From: Paenibacillus tuaregi
GTDB taxonomy: Bacteria; Bacillota; Bacilli; Paenibacillales; Paenibacillaceae
Assembly (NCBI RefSeq): GCF_900086655.1
Contig: NZ_LT575476.1
Coordinates: 806,465 to 870,464 of the forward strand
Direction of reading: 5' to 3'
DNA: 64,000 nt
Shown: piece by piece, positions 9,557 to 18,005 of the stretch
Layout of the letters: each line of letters begins with the position of its first letter
How positions within the stretch are numbered: the stretch's first letter is position 1
The notes under the pieces: generated by a model
Databases searched by the model: none
What the model was told of the DNA's origin: nothing
Seen by the model: only the letters and a program-made list of their open reading frames with translations
Made by a program: the position numbers and the translations under genes

Positions 9557-9976
9557 ATGACAGTATCTTTAAAAGAGAAAAGGGAGCTTAATAATTTTTT
9601 GGACCTTTTAGCTTTTAGTACTGTTAAAAGGTTCTATCCAACTGCGGCAATGAACTACACGCAAGTGACTTCGTTAGAGGATACATATGACTATTTCATT
9701 GACCTAGTGGAATCAGGGGAATTGAGCATTGTATGGGAAGTTAAATGTACATCTGATAAGTTTATTTGTGCAAGAAAAATAGATGATGCCCCTGTTAAAG
9801 AAGTGTTGTTAAGCAAAGAAGTTGCTTGTGATATATGTGGGCATGAATTTACGGTATCTGTTGATGATTTGTATCCTGCTTTTGAAATATCGTCAGAGTA
9901 TAGACAAATAGTCCGTGAAGATAAAAAAAAAACATTAAATCGCTTGAAGATAAGCAGAAACTTCGCCAAAGCATAA
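9557..9976 (+). CDS. Small Cys-pair protein of unknown function
   Basis: A 139-residue product starts at ATG behind AAGGGTG. The N-terminal 80 residues are helical and could be a winged-helix-like unit (KRELNNFLDLLAFSTVKRF; TYDYFIDLVESGELSIVWEVKC). A CDICGHEF motif follows at about residue 95, with another CTSDKFIC pair at about 64, so a metal-binding knuckle is possible. The C-terminus is basic (DKKKTLNRLKISRNFAKA). I do not recognise a family. It sits between the SAP-like gene and the Asn-rich gene, with an 8-bp gap downstream, and is probably co-translated with both. Confidence 0.65.
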   Translation: MTVSLKEKRELNNFLDLLAFSTVKRFYPTAAMNYTQVTSLEDTYDYFIDLVESGELSIVWEVKCTSDKFICARKIDDAPVKEVLLSKEVACDICGHEFTVSVDDLYPAFEISSEYRQIVREDKKKTLNRLKISRNFAKA

Positions 9977-9984
9977 GTCGAGTA

Positions 9985-10425
9985 ATGGATTCAGTCAAAA
10001 TTGGTGAACAAAATAATCCATCACTGGGCAACTTGCCTTTCAGAACTGCATTAAGGATAGGTCATGTAGAACATTTACATATTCATGCGGGGGATGGAGC
10101 TATGAATAGTAACAATAAAAGTGTGAATTTTCATGGAAGTGTGTCTGGGAACACAAACGTTAACACTGGTGATAATGTAGAACAACAAATAAATCTTAAT
10201 GAGGGCGGTGCAATAGAAGCATTTGCTCAATTGTTAAAAGATATTCAAGAAAAAACAAATGACAGCCAACGAGCTCAATTTGAATTTTTTGCAGAAAAAC
10301 TCAAGGAAGCTTATGACAAAGGTGATAAGAAAGAAGGCCAAAAGCTTCTTGGCTTTCTAAAGGATACCCTTGGAAATATTGCTTCCATAGCAACTATTGC
10401 TGGCCTCTTCGGCGTAACTTTATAA
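9985..10425 (+). CDS. Asn/Gly/Thr-rich small protein with helical, hydrophobic C-terminus
   Basis: This 146-residue frame has two parts. The first (to about residue 75) is low-complexity and beta-prone, with alternating polar/hydrophobic residues (VEHLHIHAG; VNFHGSVSGNTNVNTGDN). The second is helical (FAQLLKDIQEK; FFAEKLKEAYDKGDKK) and ends in a hydrophobic tail (IASIATIAGLFGVTL). The ATG at 9985 has a poor ribosome site; an ATG at 10102 has GGGGG upstream and would give 107 residues beginning MNSNNKSVNFHGSV. The N/G/T-rich strand pattern resembles short amyloid-like signalling motifs seen next to bacterial NLR and conflict proteins, and the tail could meet membrane. Both ideas are inference. 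Confidence 0.6.
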   Translation: MDSVKIGEQNNPSLGNLPFRTALRIGHVEHLHIHAGDGAMNSNNKSVNFHGSVSGNTNVNTGDNVEQQINLNEGGAIEAFAQLLKDIQEKTNDSQRAQFEFFAEKLKEAYDKGDKKEGQKLLGFLKDTLGNIASIATIAGLFGVTL

Positions 10426-10450
10426 AATGGTAAAGAGAGGGGTGAAGTTA

Positions 10451-11009
10451 CCCCCGTCAAGTAGACAGTTAAATGTAAGAGCACTAAGCAACCTTAGTTC
10501 GATACTCCACCGGACTAAGGTTATTTAATTTTTTCTAAAATCGTTGGTGGTTATAAAAGTGAATATAGCGGTGGACTTCGTCAATGAGCTGCTTTTGGCT
10601 GGTGAACCGTTGGAAATGGAGTGCCTCACTCTTGAGAAGCCCAAAAAAACTTTCCATACACGCGTTATCAAGGCAGTTCCCTTTGCGTGACATACCGGCT
10701 TGAATACCATGACGCTTCAGAAGCATGGTGTACTGCCTGGAGGTGTATTGGAAGCCGCGGTCACTACATGTAAGAGGATACCTCATGTTTTCCGCTTACA
10801 AATGGCTTTCTTTACCGTATCGGTTTCCAAACGAATGTCATTACGTGTGCTGAGTTTGTACGCGATCACTTCATTGTTATACAAGTCGTAGATCGTCGAG
10901 AGATACAAAAGGATTGTCCGAATGGAAGATAGGTAATATCCGTAACCCATTTTTCATGTGGACGTGTCGCTTGGAATTCGCGGTTCAGCAAGTTTTCATG
11001 TCTTGTACT
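10451..11009 (-). mobile_element. IS3-family (IS150-like) transposase fragment
   Basis: On the minus strand, residues of an IS3-type DDE integrase-core transposase are clear: NLLNREFQATRPHEKWVTDI near 10960-11000, then SDRGFQYTS, MSRKGNCLDNACMESFFG and HRYIHFYNHQRF down to 10535. Reading then hits TAG where Gln is expected and continues KKLNNLSPVEYRTKVA to a stop at 10484. The middle (about 10790-10940) is frameshifted. CCCCCGTCAAGTAGACAGT at 10451 looks like the right terminal inverted repeat. OrfA and the left end are missing; the fragment is fused to a flavodoxin-like gene at about 11005. It is inactive. Confidence 0.85.
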
Positions 11010-11383
11010 TGCTATGAAAGGCGTGATCAGTTCATCCACGGTAAAAGAGATGGGGCCCTCTGGCCGATAATTTTCTTTTTTATCGCCGATGGACATGGCA
11101 AGCCCAAACTTTTTCCCTTTAAGCCTGTCACCTTTTGATCCATAAGCCCAGCCGTGAGCAAAAACATCGTCAAACCACTTTTTCAATAGAGGTGGATAAC
11201 TGTACCAATATAACGGAAATTGCAATATAACATGGTTGTATGCTTCTAATAGATTTTGCTCTCTAGGCACATCGATGTCCCAGTTAGGGTACTCTTGGTA
11301 AATCTCATGAATGGTAATATTATTAGGATATTGCAGCCAAATCTTCTCTCCATCGCTGGTTTACTCTTGAAATTTCAAGGCGT
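11005..11383 (-). pseudogene. Truncated flavodoxin-like NAD(P)H:quinone reductase
   Basis: The minus strand encodes part of a YwrO/MdaB/KefF-like flavin oxidoreductase. Pieces in order are EISRVNQRWRED (about 11350-11380), a one-base frameshift, then QYPNNITIHEIYQEYPNW, FPLYWYSYPPLLKKWFDDV, HGWAYG and GKKFGLAMSIGDKKENY, ending FIAST where the IS3 sequence begins. The first strand and phosphate loop at the N-terminus are missing, as is everything after about residue 130. Such enzymes reduce quinones with an FMN/FAD cofactor; this copy cannot work. Confidence 0.8.
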
Positions 11384-11472
11384 CTTCGTTATTGTCCTTA
11401 TGCAGGTTTAGACCACTCCAATCCATCCTTTTGTTTTTTTGCATCAAGATACACGGTTTGCTAGAAGGGAGG

Positions 11473-11700
11473 TTAATAGGTGACGTAGATCCGAATTTCT
11501 GGATCTGCAGCCAAGAGTTCTTTCAATCCGGCGACGCCATCTTTATTGAAAAGTTCACTTTCCAGATAAGCTTTGGCGTCCGATTCTGAATCGAAGCCGT
11601 GGAGCGCTTGAACTTCTTCATTATGAACCAGAAGTTCTTTCGTCAGTGCACCTTTTGTTAACATTATGAGTTTATAAGTATAGGCTACGCTTCTCCCCAT
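11473..11700 (-). CDS. Small conserved protein of unknown function, downstream of cydC
   Basis: A 75-residue frame overlaps the last 16 bases of cydC. It reads as a beta strand (YKLIMLTKGA), a helix (ESDAKAYLESELF) and a closing strand (PEIRIYVTY), the layout of a half ferredoxin-like (ABM/YCII-type) fold, but I cannot name the family. The ATG at 11700 is the longest start; ATG 11664 is an alternative that lacks a ribosome site. Overlap suggests translation coupled to cydC. The 5' end may itself be truncated. Confidence 0.45.
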   Translation of the reverse strand: MGRSVAYTYKLIMLTKGALTKELLVHNEEVQALHGFDSESDAKAYLESELFNKDGVAGLKELLAADPEIRIYVTY

Positions 11701-13427
11701 CCATTATCCCCTACCAGCTGTTGTTCAAGTTGCTTCATTTCGTAGAAATATCCTTTTCGCTCTATCAGTTCATCGTAGGTGCCAGCCTCCACAACGCATC
11801 CGCGATCCATGACGACAATCTGGTCCATCTGCTCCAGCCCAGTCAGGCGGTGGCTGACCATAATGAGCGTATCGTCTGCCGCGCGCTCTAGCAAGAGCTT
11901 TAGTATCCGGCGTTCTGTCACGTAGTCCAGCGAGGAGGTTGGTTCGTCCAGCAGCCACAGCCGGCCTGATTTCAGCAATGCGCGGGCGATTGCCAGACGC
12001 TGCTTTTCGCCGTCGGAGAGGTTTTCACCTTTTTCCAGCACGGGATCGTCCGGTTTTTTGTCTGCCAGATCGACCTGCTCCAGAACTTCAAGCAGTTCAC
12101 GATCGCCGAGGCCTTCGTCCTCCAGCAGCAGGTTATCCCGGATCGTGCCCAGGAAAAAATGTCCCTGCTGCAGCACGACGTTCGTCCGGCGCCACAGGTC
12201 TTCTGTATGAAGTTCGCTTACGGCAGTGCCGTTCAAGCGGACCTGTCCCCCTGTCGGAACGTGCAGTTTAAGCAGCAGCTCCAATACGCTCGTCTTACCC
12301 GAGCCGCTAGGGCCGACGATTGCTGTTTTCGACCCGGCCTTCAGCGAAAGCGATACGCCGTTCAGCACCGGCCGCCAGTCGTCCGCGTATTGGAACGACA
12401 CGTTGTCCAATTCGACGGAGACGGCGGTATCGTCTTCAAGTGTGCCAGACGGCTCTCCGGAAGCTTCTACCGTACCGTCCGCCTCGAACGTCTCGGACAG
12501 CCGATTCGCCGCAAATTCACTGTCCTGCTTGTAAGCTGGGAGCGTCGCCATGGCCGCCGATTCGTCGAACACGGTCATCGAGGCCATAATCAGCATAGCA
12601 AGGAACACGCCGGCCAGTGAGCCCTGCACGATCAGGTAGGCGCCGAGCACTAGCACACCCCAGGAAACGAAAAAAGTCACGAAGCTGTGAAGTGATTGGC
12701 CCCGCAGCAGCCGCAGTGAATCATCATGCTGGGCAGCTGTTAATTTATCCGAAGCGGCCAGCAGCTGTTCTTCGCGCTGCTTCAGCCGACCGTACAATTT
12801 CAGGTCGATAAAGCCCTGAAGCATCTCGGCCGTCTCGGCGGAGAAGTCGGCGCGTTGCTGGCGGACCTGGCCGTACGCTTTGCGTTGGCCCATTCGTACG
12901 ATGGCTGGTACGACGAACGCTGTAATCAGCATACCAACGATGAGTAGCAGTGATATCCAGATTGAGAAGAAAGAGGTGAACAGTACCGTCGCCAGGAAGA
13001 CCGAGACAACGATGATCGGCGGATAAGCGACGCGCAGGAAGTAGAACTGCAGGCTCTCGATATCCCCGACTATGCGCGCCAGCAGATCGCCGCTGCGCTG
13101 CCGGTTCAGAATCCGCGGTGTCAGCGGCACCAGCTTTGCGAAGAACGAGGTTCGCAGGCGGCTCAGCAGCGAGAAGGTGGCCCGATGCGAAAATAGACGT
13201 TCCCCGTAACGGCTCGCCGCCCGTGCCAACCCGAGTATTTTGACCAGTGACGTTAAAATGATCAGTGTATACAGTGGGGGCACGAAAACCGTTTTCGAGA
13301 TCAGGTAGCCGCTCGTCGAAAACAGCACGACTCCTCCAATACCGGCAAAAAAGCCGCATAGAATGGAGAGCAAGATATCTTTGCGCTCCTGGAGCATTGC
13401 TTTCGTAAAAATGGACAATTCGCTCAT
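11685..13427 (-). CDS. cydC: CydC, ABC exporter subunit for bd-oxidase assembly
   Basis: This 580-residue fused ABC exporter half has six membrane helices (about residues 15-310) and an ATPase domain with Walker A AIVGPSGSGKTS (about 383), signature LSDGEKQRLAIARAL, Walker B LWLLDEPTSSLD and the H-loop MVSHRL. CydC pairs with CydD to form the heterodimeric exporter needed to assemble the heme-d quinol oxidase (the E. coli pair has been reported to export cysteine and glutathione and, more recently, to transport heme). Its ATG overlaps the cydD stop (ATGA), and the cydA-cydB genes precede, so this is the usual cydABCD operon order. Identification rests on family motifs and operon context. Confidence 0.92.
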   Translation of the reverse strand: MSELSIFTKAMLQERKDILLSILCGFFAGIGGVVLFSTSGYLISKTVFVPPLYTLIILTSLVKILGLARAASRYGERLFSHRATFSLLSRLRTSFFAKLVPLTPRILNRQRSGDLLARIVGDIESLQFYFLRVAYPPIIVVSVFLATVLFTSFFSIWISLLLIVGMLITAFVVPAIVRMGQRKAYGQVRQQRADFSAETAEMLQGFIDLKLYGRLKQREEQLLAASDKLTAAQHDDSLRLLRGQSLHSFVTFFVSWGVLVLGAYLIVQGSLAGVFLAMLIMASMTVFDESAAMATLPAYKQDSEFAANRLSETFEADGTVEASGEPSGTLEDDTAVSVELDNVSFQYADDWRPVLNGVSLSLKAGSKTAIVGPSGSGKTSVLELLLKLHVPTGGQVRLNGTAVSELHTEDLWRRTNVVLQQGHFFLGTIRDNLLLEDEGLGDRELLEVLEQVDLADKKPDDPVLEKGENLSDGEKQRLAIARALLKSGRLWLLDEPTSSLDYVTERRILKLLLERAADDTLIMVSHRLTGLEQMDQIVVMDRGCVVEAGTYDELIERKGYFYEMKQLEQQLVGDNGWGEA

Positions 13428-15349
13428 GACACTCCCCCCTTAGGTCCTGAATTTACCATGTCGGCGTACTGAGGCAGGCGGTTCAGCAGATCCTTGTGAG
13501 TGCCGGTGCCGATCAGCTTGCCCCGTTCCATGAACAGGATGATGTCGGCGTGGCGGATTGTGTGCAGCCGATGCGCGATCGTAATCATGGTCGCATTCCG
13601 CGACAATTCGCTGATTGAGCGCAGCAGGATGCGTTCCGTGTGCAAATCGAGACCTGTCGTCGGCTCGTCAAACAGCAGCACGGAAGGCCGCTTCAGGAAA
13701 GCGCGCGCCAGCGCCAGCCGCTGCTTCTCGCCACCCGACAGGCCGCGGCCGCCTTCACCGACAACCGTATCGTAGCCATGTTCCAGCTCGGAGGCCAGCC
13801 TGGCGAGTCCCGCAGCTTCCGCTGCCCGGGCGATTTCCTCGCGGGATACACTACGGTCTGTGCCGATAGCGATGTTCTCGGCAAAGGTACCCGAGAAAAT
13901 ATATGGATGCTGCGTTATGTAGCTGACACGCCGGAACCACTCTTCTTCGCAAGCCGGTGTCAGCGGACTCCCGTTTACCCAGACTTCGCCGGAGGAAGGA
14001 GGCAGCAGGCCGGCGATGAGATGCAGCAGCGTGGTTTTACCTGAACCGCTTTTGCCAACGATAGCGATCTGCTGTCCGGGTGAAATTGATAGTGAACCGG
14101 CATGCAGTTCGAATGCTCCTTCACCATAGCTAAAGCTCAGTTCACGAAGCTCAATGGCGGGAGGCTCGCGGTCGGATAGATTAGGGCCAGACAACAGATT
14201 CCAGGTATCCCGTCGGCCGCATACGGCTGCCTGCTGCTCCTCGCCGCTGCCCGGGCGTTCCTGGATTTGAGAGATATTCACCGCTGCTTCTTTACCAGTC
14301 GCGTCCCCACCTGCTGGAGCAGCCTCCTCCAGACCTTCGTTCGGGTTCTTGTTTTCCCGGGCCTCAGATGTTTCTGCCAGCAAAACTTCGATATTACGGA
14401 TCGCCCCCATGCTGGTGCGGCCGCCATGGAACGCCGTACCCATAACTTTGAGCAGATTATAGAATTCGGGTACCAGCAGCAGAACCAGAAACGCGGTGTG
14501 GAACTGCATGCTTTTAAATACAACCAGCTGCAGCGCCAATTCCAACGCTACGATGCCGATCCCAAGCATTACAATTGCTTCCAAAGCAAATGTATTGCTG
14601 AACGCGATCCGCAGGATGCTCATCGTTGCGTCGCGGTAGGACAGGCTGGAGCGCTCGATCTCTCGTTCCCTCTGCTTCGTTCGTCCGAACAGCTTTAGCG
14701 TGATCAACCCTTGCAGCGAATCGAGAAATGTGCCGGAGAACTGCGCGAGCTGCTCAAACTTTTCCTCCGATTTCTGCCTCGTTTTTATGCCGATCAGTGC
14801 CATGAACAGCGGAATGAACGGAGCTGTGAACAGCAGAATGAGTCCCGACGGAAAGTGCAGAATAAAAACGGCTGCGAGGATCAGCAGCGGTACGATGGAG
14901 GCTTCGATCATTTTCGGCGTGTATTGGCTAAAATAACCGTCCGCCTCGTCTACGGCATCCAGCATTACACTGATCTTGCTGCCCGCCTGTCCCTGCCGGG
15001 ATAAGGTCAGGGGATTAGCGGCCAGCGCACGCAGCAGTCTCGACCGAAGATCGCGCTTGGCGTCCGCTGCAATCCGTAAGCCGATCCTTCCGTTGGCATA
15101 AGCCAGCAGCGTGCGCACGATCATGATGGCCAGCAGTGCAGCAAAGACGGCGACCATCGGCACCAGCGCGGCCTTTTCCACGAAAACGCGTTGCACCGCC
15201 TCTGCCAGCAAGACCGCCTGTCCGATCGTTGCAGAGCCGAGCGCTAACGAAATCAGCCGAATCTGGGCCGTTCGTTTCTTCTGCGCGGCCATCAGCTCTG
15301 GCAGAAGTCCGGTTTTACTGTTCGATCTTCGTGGTTGTCTCCTCTTCAC
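13424..15349 (-). CDS. cydD: CydD, ABC exporter subunit for bd-oxidase assembly
   Basis: The likely start is GTG at 15349, seven bases after AAGGAGGGA, giving 641 residues; the open frame extends further upstream but there it only shadows cydB. Six membrane helices are followed by an ATPase domain with Walker A AIVGKSGSGKTT, signature LSGGEKQRLALARAF, Walker B VLLFDEPTTGLD and the H-loop TIAHRL. About residues 395-460 form an unusually long, Gly/Glu/Ala-rich linker between the two domains. CydD works with CydC in thiol/heme-linked assembly of cytochrome bd. The stop overlaps the cydC start by four bases. Confidence 0.92.
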   Translation of the reverse strand: MKRRQPRRSNSKTGLLPELMAAQKKRTAQIRLISLALGSATIGQAVLLAEAVQRVFVEKAALVPMVAVFAALLAIMIVRTLLAYANGRIGLRIAADAKRDLRSRLLRALAANPLTLSRQGQAGSKISVMLDAVDEADGYFSQYTPKMIEASIVPLLILAAVFILHFPSGLILLFTAPFIPLFMALIGIKTRQKSEEKFEQLAQFSGTFLDSLQGLITLKLFGRTKQREREIERSSLSYRDATMSILRIAFSNTFALEAIVMLGIGIVALELALQLVVFKSMQFHTAFLVLLLVPEFYNLLKVMGTAFHGGRTSMGAIRNIEVLLAETSEARENKNPNEGLEEAAPAGGDATGKEAAVNISQIQERPGSGEEQQAAVCGRRDTWNLLSGPNLSDREPPAIELRELSFSYGEGAFELHAGSLSISPGQQIAIVGKSGSGKTTLLHLIAGLLPPSSGEVWVNGSPLTPACEEEWFRRVSYITQHPYIFSGTFAENIAIGTDRSVSREEIARAAEAAGLARLASELEHGYDTVVGEGGRGLSGGEKQRLALARAFLKRPSVLLFDEPTTGLDLHTERILLRSISELSRNATMITIAHRLHTIRHADIILFMERGKLIGTGTHKDLLNRLPQYADMVNSGPKGGVS

Positions 15350-15363
15350 GTCGAGGTCCCTCC

Positions 15364-16377
15364 TTATTTTTTTCCTTTTACGTAATCCGCGTCGAACAGG
15401 AACAGCCGGAACACCAGCACGAGCGAAGGAATTAGCAGCACAAGGCCGCCAATAAAAGCTCCGATCAGCGCAATGCCCATGGCTTCCTGTGTCGCACCGC
15501 TCTGAACTGTAATATACGGATCGAGGATGTATGGATAATGTCCGATGCCGTAGGCGAAGAACGCGCACAGAAACTGCAGCATAAGAGAAATAAATGCCAA
15601 ACCGTAACGGTGTCCCTTGTACAGTAGTCCTAGTGTGATCAGGAAAAAAACAACGGACAGGCCCAGCAGCCACCACAGATCCATCATGTTTTGGAAGTGG
15701 CGTTTGTTATACTGGCTCAGATACAGGAACGCGGTAAAGGCAGCGATGATGGTCGGCGTGCTCCAGAAGAGCGCATAACTACGTAAAAGTTTCAGTGCCG
15801 GCTTGTCGTCTGCACGGGAAGCGTAGAAGGCCAGGAACGAAGCGCTGATGAACAGCACCGACGTCAGCGCCAGACCCACGATGCTCCACGTCAGCGGACT
15901 CGTGAACAATTTGAAATACTCCAGCGTTACGATGCCGTTCGCTGCCACGATAAATCCACCTTCGGACAGGACCAGCGCCACGGACAGCGATGCTGGAATC
16001 AGCAGGCCAGTCGCACCGTACAGGAACAGAAATACGATATTTTTCTTGGAGCCGTAATTCTCGAACGCGTAGAACGAACCCCGGATCGCAAGCAGGATAA
16101 TTGCGATACTGCCCGGAACGAGCATTGCGGAGCCATAATAATGCGCGGCGTCTGGAAAAAAGCCCAATAGACCAATATAGAAAAAGACAAAAAAGACGTT
16201 GGTGATCTCCCAGACCGGCGACAGATAACGGGAGATCAGGCGGTTGATCAGATGATCCTTGTTCGTGACACGGGCATAATAGGCGAAGAAGCCCGCACCG
16301 AAGTCGATGGATGCCACGATCAGGTAGCCGTAGAGAAAAATCCAGAGTACCGAGATGCCTATGATTTCGTAGCTCAT
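15364..16377 (-). CDS. cydB: CydB, cytochrome bd quinol oxidase subunit II
   Basis: This 337-residue polytopic membrane protein starts MSYEIIGISVLWIFLYGYL and keeps the family pattern DFGAGFFAYY near residue 25, with nine or so hydrophobic segments. CydB is the non-catalytic partner of CydA in the high-affinity terminal oxidase that reduces oxygen with menaquinol. Its ATG overlaps the cydA stop (ATGA) and cydD starts about 15 bp after its stop, so all four cyd genes are tightly coupled. The length matches Bacillus CydB. Confidence 0.93.
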   Translation of the reverse strand: MSYEIIGISVLWIFLYGYLIVASIDFGAGFFAYYARVTNKDHLINRLISRYLSPVWEITNVFFVFFYIGLLGFFPDAAHYYGSAMLVPGSIAIILLAIRGSFYAFENYGSKKNIVFLFLYGATGLLIPASLSVALVLSEGGFIVAANGIVTLEYFKLFTSPLTWSIVGLALTSVLFISASFLAFYASRADDKPALKLLRSYALFWSTPTIIAAFTAFLYLSQYNKRHFQNMMDLWWLLGLSVVFFLITLGLLYKGHRYGLAFISLMLQFLCAFFAYGIGHYPYILDPYITVQSGATQEAMGIALIGAFIGGLVLLIPSLVLVFRLFLFDADYVKGKK

Positions 16378-17738
16378 GTGAGATCACCCGCTTCCTTCAA
16401 AGCATTTTGTTTGGCCTTGGCGGCTTTCTCCAGCTCAACCTCGGCTGGATTATTGCGGAAAAGCCGGCGCAGTACGAAGACGCATATCGTACCGAGCAGA
16501 ATGTACAACAGCAGGAATACGAAGAACAAGATGACAATATTCGGTGAAGTCGTGGCCGCTTCCTCGACTCGCATATAACCGCGGATTATCCAAGGCTGCC
16601 GTCCTATCTCTCCGTAGAACCAGCCCAACTCAACGCTGAGGAACGCTAGTGGCGCGCCGAACACGATGGCACGCAGCATCCAGCGATTGAGTTCGTTTCG
16701 CTTTTTCCAAAGCAGCAAGAGGATGTAAATCGCCGAGACGGCCAGCAATGCTAAGCCAATGCCGACCATGAAGTCGAACAGGTAATGCACCACCAGCGGC
16801 GGCTGTTCGTCGGCAGGGAATTCATTCAGGCCGGTCACTTCCGCGTTAAAATCGCCAAAGGCCAGGAAGCTGAGCGCACGCGGGATATGCAGCGCCCCAA
16901 AGATCTCGCGTTCCGCATTCATCCAGCCGAGTAAAATCAGGTCGGCGCCTTTTTCGGTCTCAAAGTGCCATTCGGCGGCGGCAAGCTTTTCCGGTTGATG
17001 CTCTGCCAGGAACTTGGCCGATGTGTCGCCAGCAAGCGCAGTCAGGAAGCTGAATATTAGAAGAATGCTCATAGTCAGCTTTAGAGCTTTCTTGGTATAA
17101 TCTGTTGCTCCCTTTTTCAGAATGGAGAACGCAGCGATGGCAGCCAGCAGCGCAGCTCCGGTCATGTAGGCGGAAGCTAGAACGTGAAATACTTTGGATG
17201 GTGTCGCTTCGTTGAACATGGCCTGCAGCGGATACACGGCTGTAAAATGTCCCGCTTCCAGCTTGAAGCCGTCCGGTTGATTCATGAAACCGTTGACCGA
17301 AGTAATAAAGAATGCGGACATGGCAGCCCCAAGCACGACAGGAACACTAAGCAGCCAGTGCAGATAAGGATTACGGAACCGATCCCAGGTATACAGATAA
17401 ATGCCCAGGAAGATCGCTTCGAAAAAGAAAGCGAATACCTCCATAAACAACGGTAGTGCAATGACGTTGCCCGCCAGCTGCATGAAGTTAGGCCAAACGA
17501 GCGCCAGCTGCAATGAAATCGCTGTGCCGGTCACAACACCGACAGCGACGGAGATGATGAATCCCCTCGTCCATCTCTTGGCCATCAGTACATAATGTTG
17601 ATCTTTTTTACGGATGCCAATCCATTCTGCGATTGAAGTCATTAATGGAATCGCAACACCAATCGTGGCAAAGATCATATGAAAGGATAGGGTTAATCCC
17701 GTAACGAGTCTGCTCCATACAACCGTATCAATTCCCAT
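16374..17738 (-). CDS. cydA: CydA, cytochrome bd quinol oxidase subunit I
   Basis: The start chosen is ATG 17738 (MGIDTVVWSRLVTG), eight bases after GGAGAG; a longer frame would add 12 unlikely residues. The 454-residue protein has the heme-ligand His in LSFHMIFATIGVAIPL (about residue 18), further ligands in later helices, and the quinol-oxidase signature GRQPWIIRGYMR (about 377). The Q-loop is short, as in Firmicutes. It oxidises menaquinol and reduces oxygen at low oxygen tension. It leads the cydABCD operon; the 140-bp leader upstream is T/A-rich, and I could not find a convincing Rex or Fnr box in it. Confidence 0.94.
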   Translation of the reverse strand: MGIDTVVWSRLVTGLTLSFHMIFATIGVAIPLMTSIAEWIGIRKKDQHYVLMAKRWTRGFIISVAVGVVTGTAISLQLALVWPNFMQLAGNVIALPLFMEVFAFFFEAIFLGIYLYTWDRFRNPYLHWLLSVPVVLGAAMSAFFITSVNGFMNQPDGFKLEAGHFTAVYPLQAMFNEATPSKVFHVLASAYMTGAALLAAIAAFSILKKGATDYTKKALKLTMSILLIFSFLTALAGDTSAKFLAEHQPEKLAAAEWHFETEKGADLILLGWMNAEREIFGALHIPRALSFLAFGDFNAEVTGLNEFPADEQPPLVVHYLFDFMVGIGLALLAVSAIYILLLLWKKRNELNRWMLRAIVFGAPLAFLSVELGWFYGEIGRQPWIIRGYMRVEEAATTSPNIVILFFVFLLLYILLGTICVFVLRRLFRNNPAEVELEKAAKAKQNALKEAGDLT

Positions 17739-17881
17739 TTCATCGACTCTCCTTTCACTTTTCAAAATTTCCAAAAAATAAATTCAATTGAATATAGTTA
17801 TAAACCTATCTACAAAAAAAACTTGCGTTACAAAGTTCTTTTCAATAAATGATCAAAGCTTTAGGTCAATTTGGTGAAAAA

Positions 17882-17913
17882 GAAAGCAATGACTCTTTCG
17901 AGTCATTGCTTAT
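17882..17913 (-). terminator. Terminator downstream of hcp
   Basis: A perfect 11-bp inverted repeat, AAGCAATGACT / AGTCATTGCTT with a six-base loop, is followed on the minus strand by a TCTTTTT run. It separates hcp from the cyd operon. Confidence 0.8.
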
Positions 17914-18005
17914 TAAGGTGACACGTGATATGTAACTTTTTATCATAATACTAAATAAGTGAGACGGGTATTACATTTATCACAGTTGAGTGGGGCATTC
18001 CTTCA

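Noticed and set aside
15350..15676. N-terminal extension of CydD
   Set aside because: The extension overlaps cydB in another frame; a clean AAGGAGGGA precedes GTG 15349.
15779..16387. 202-codon minus-strand frame overlapping cydB
   Set aside because: Other-frame shadow of cydB in GC-rich DNA.
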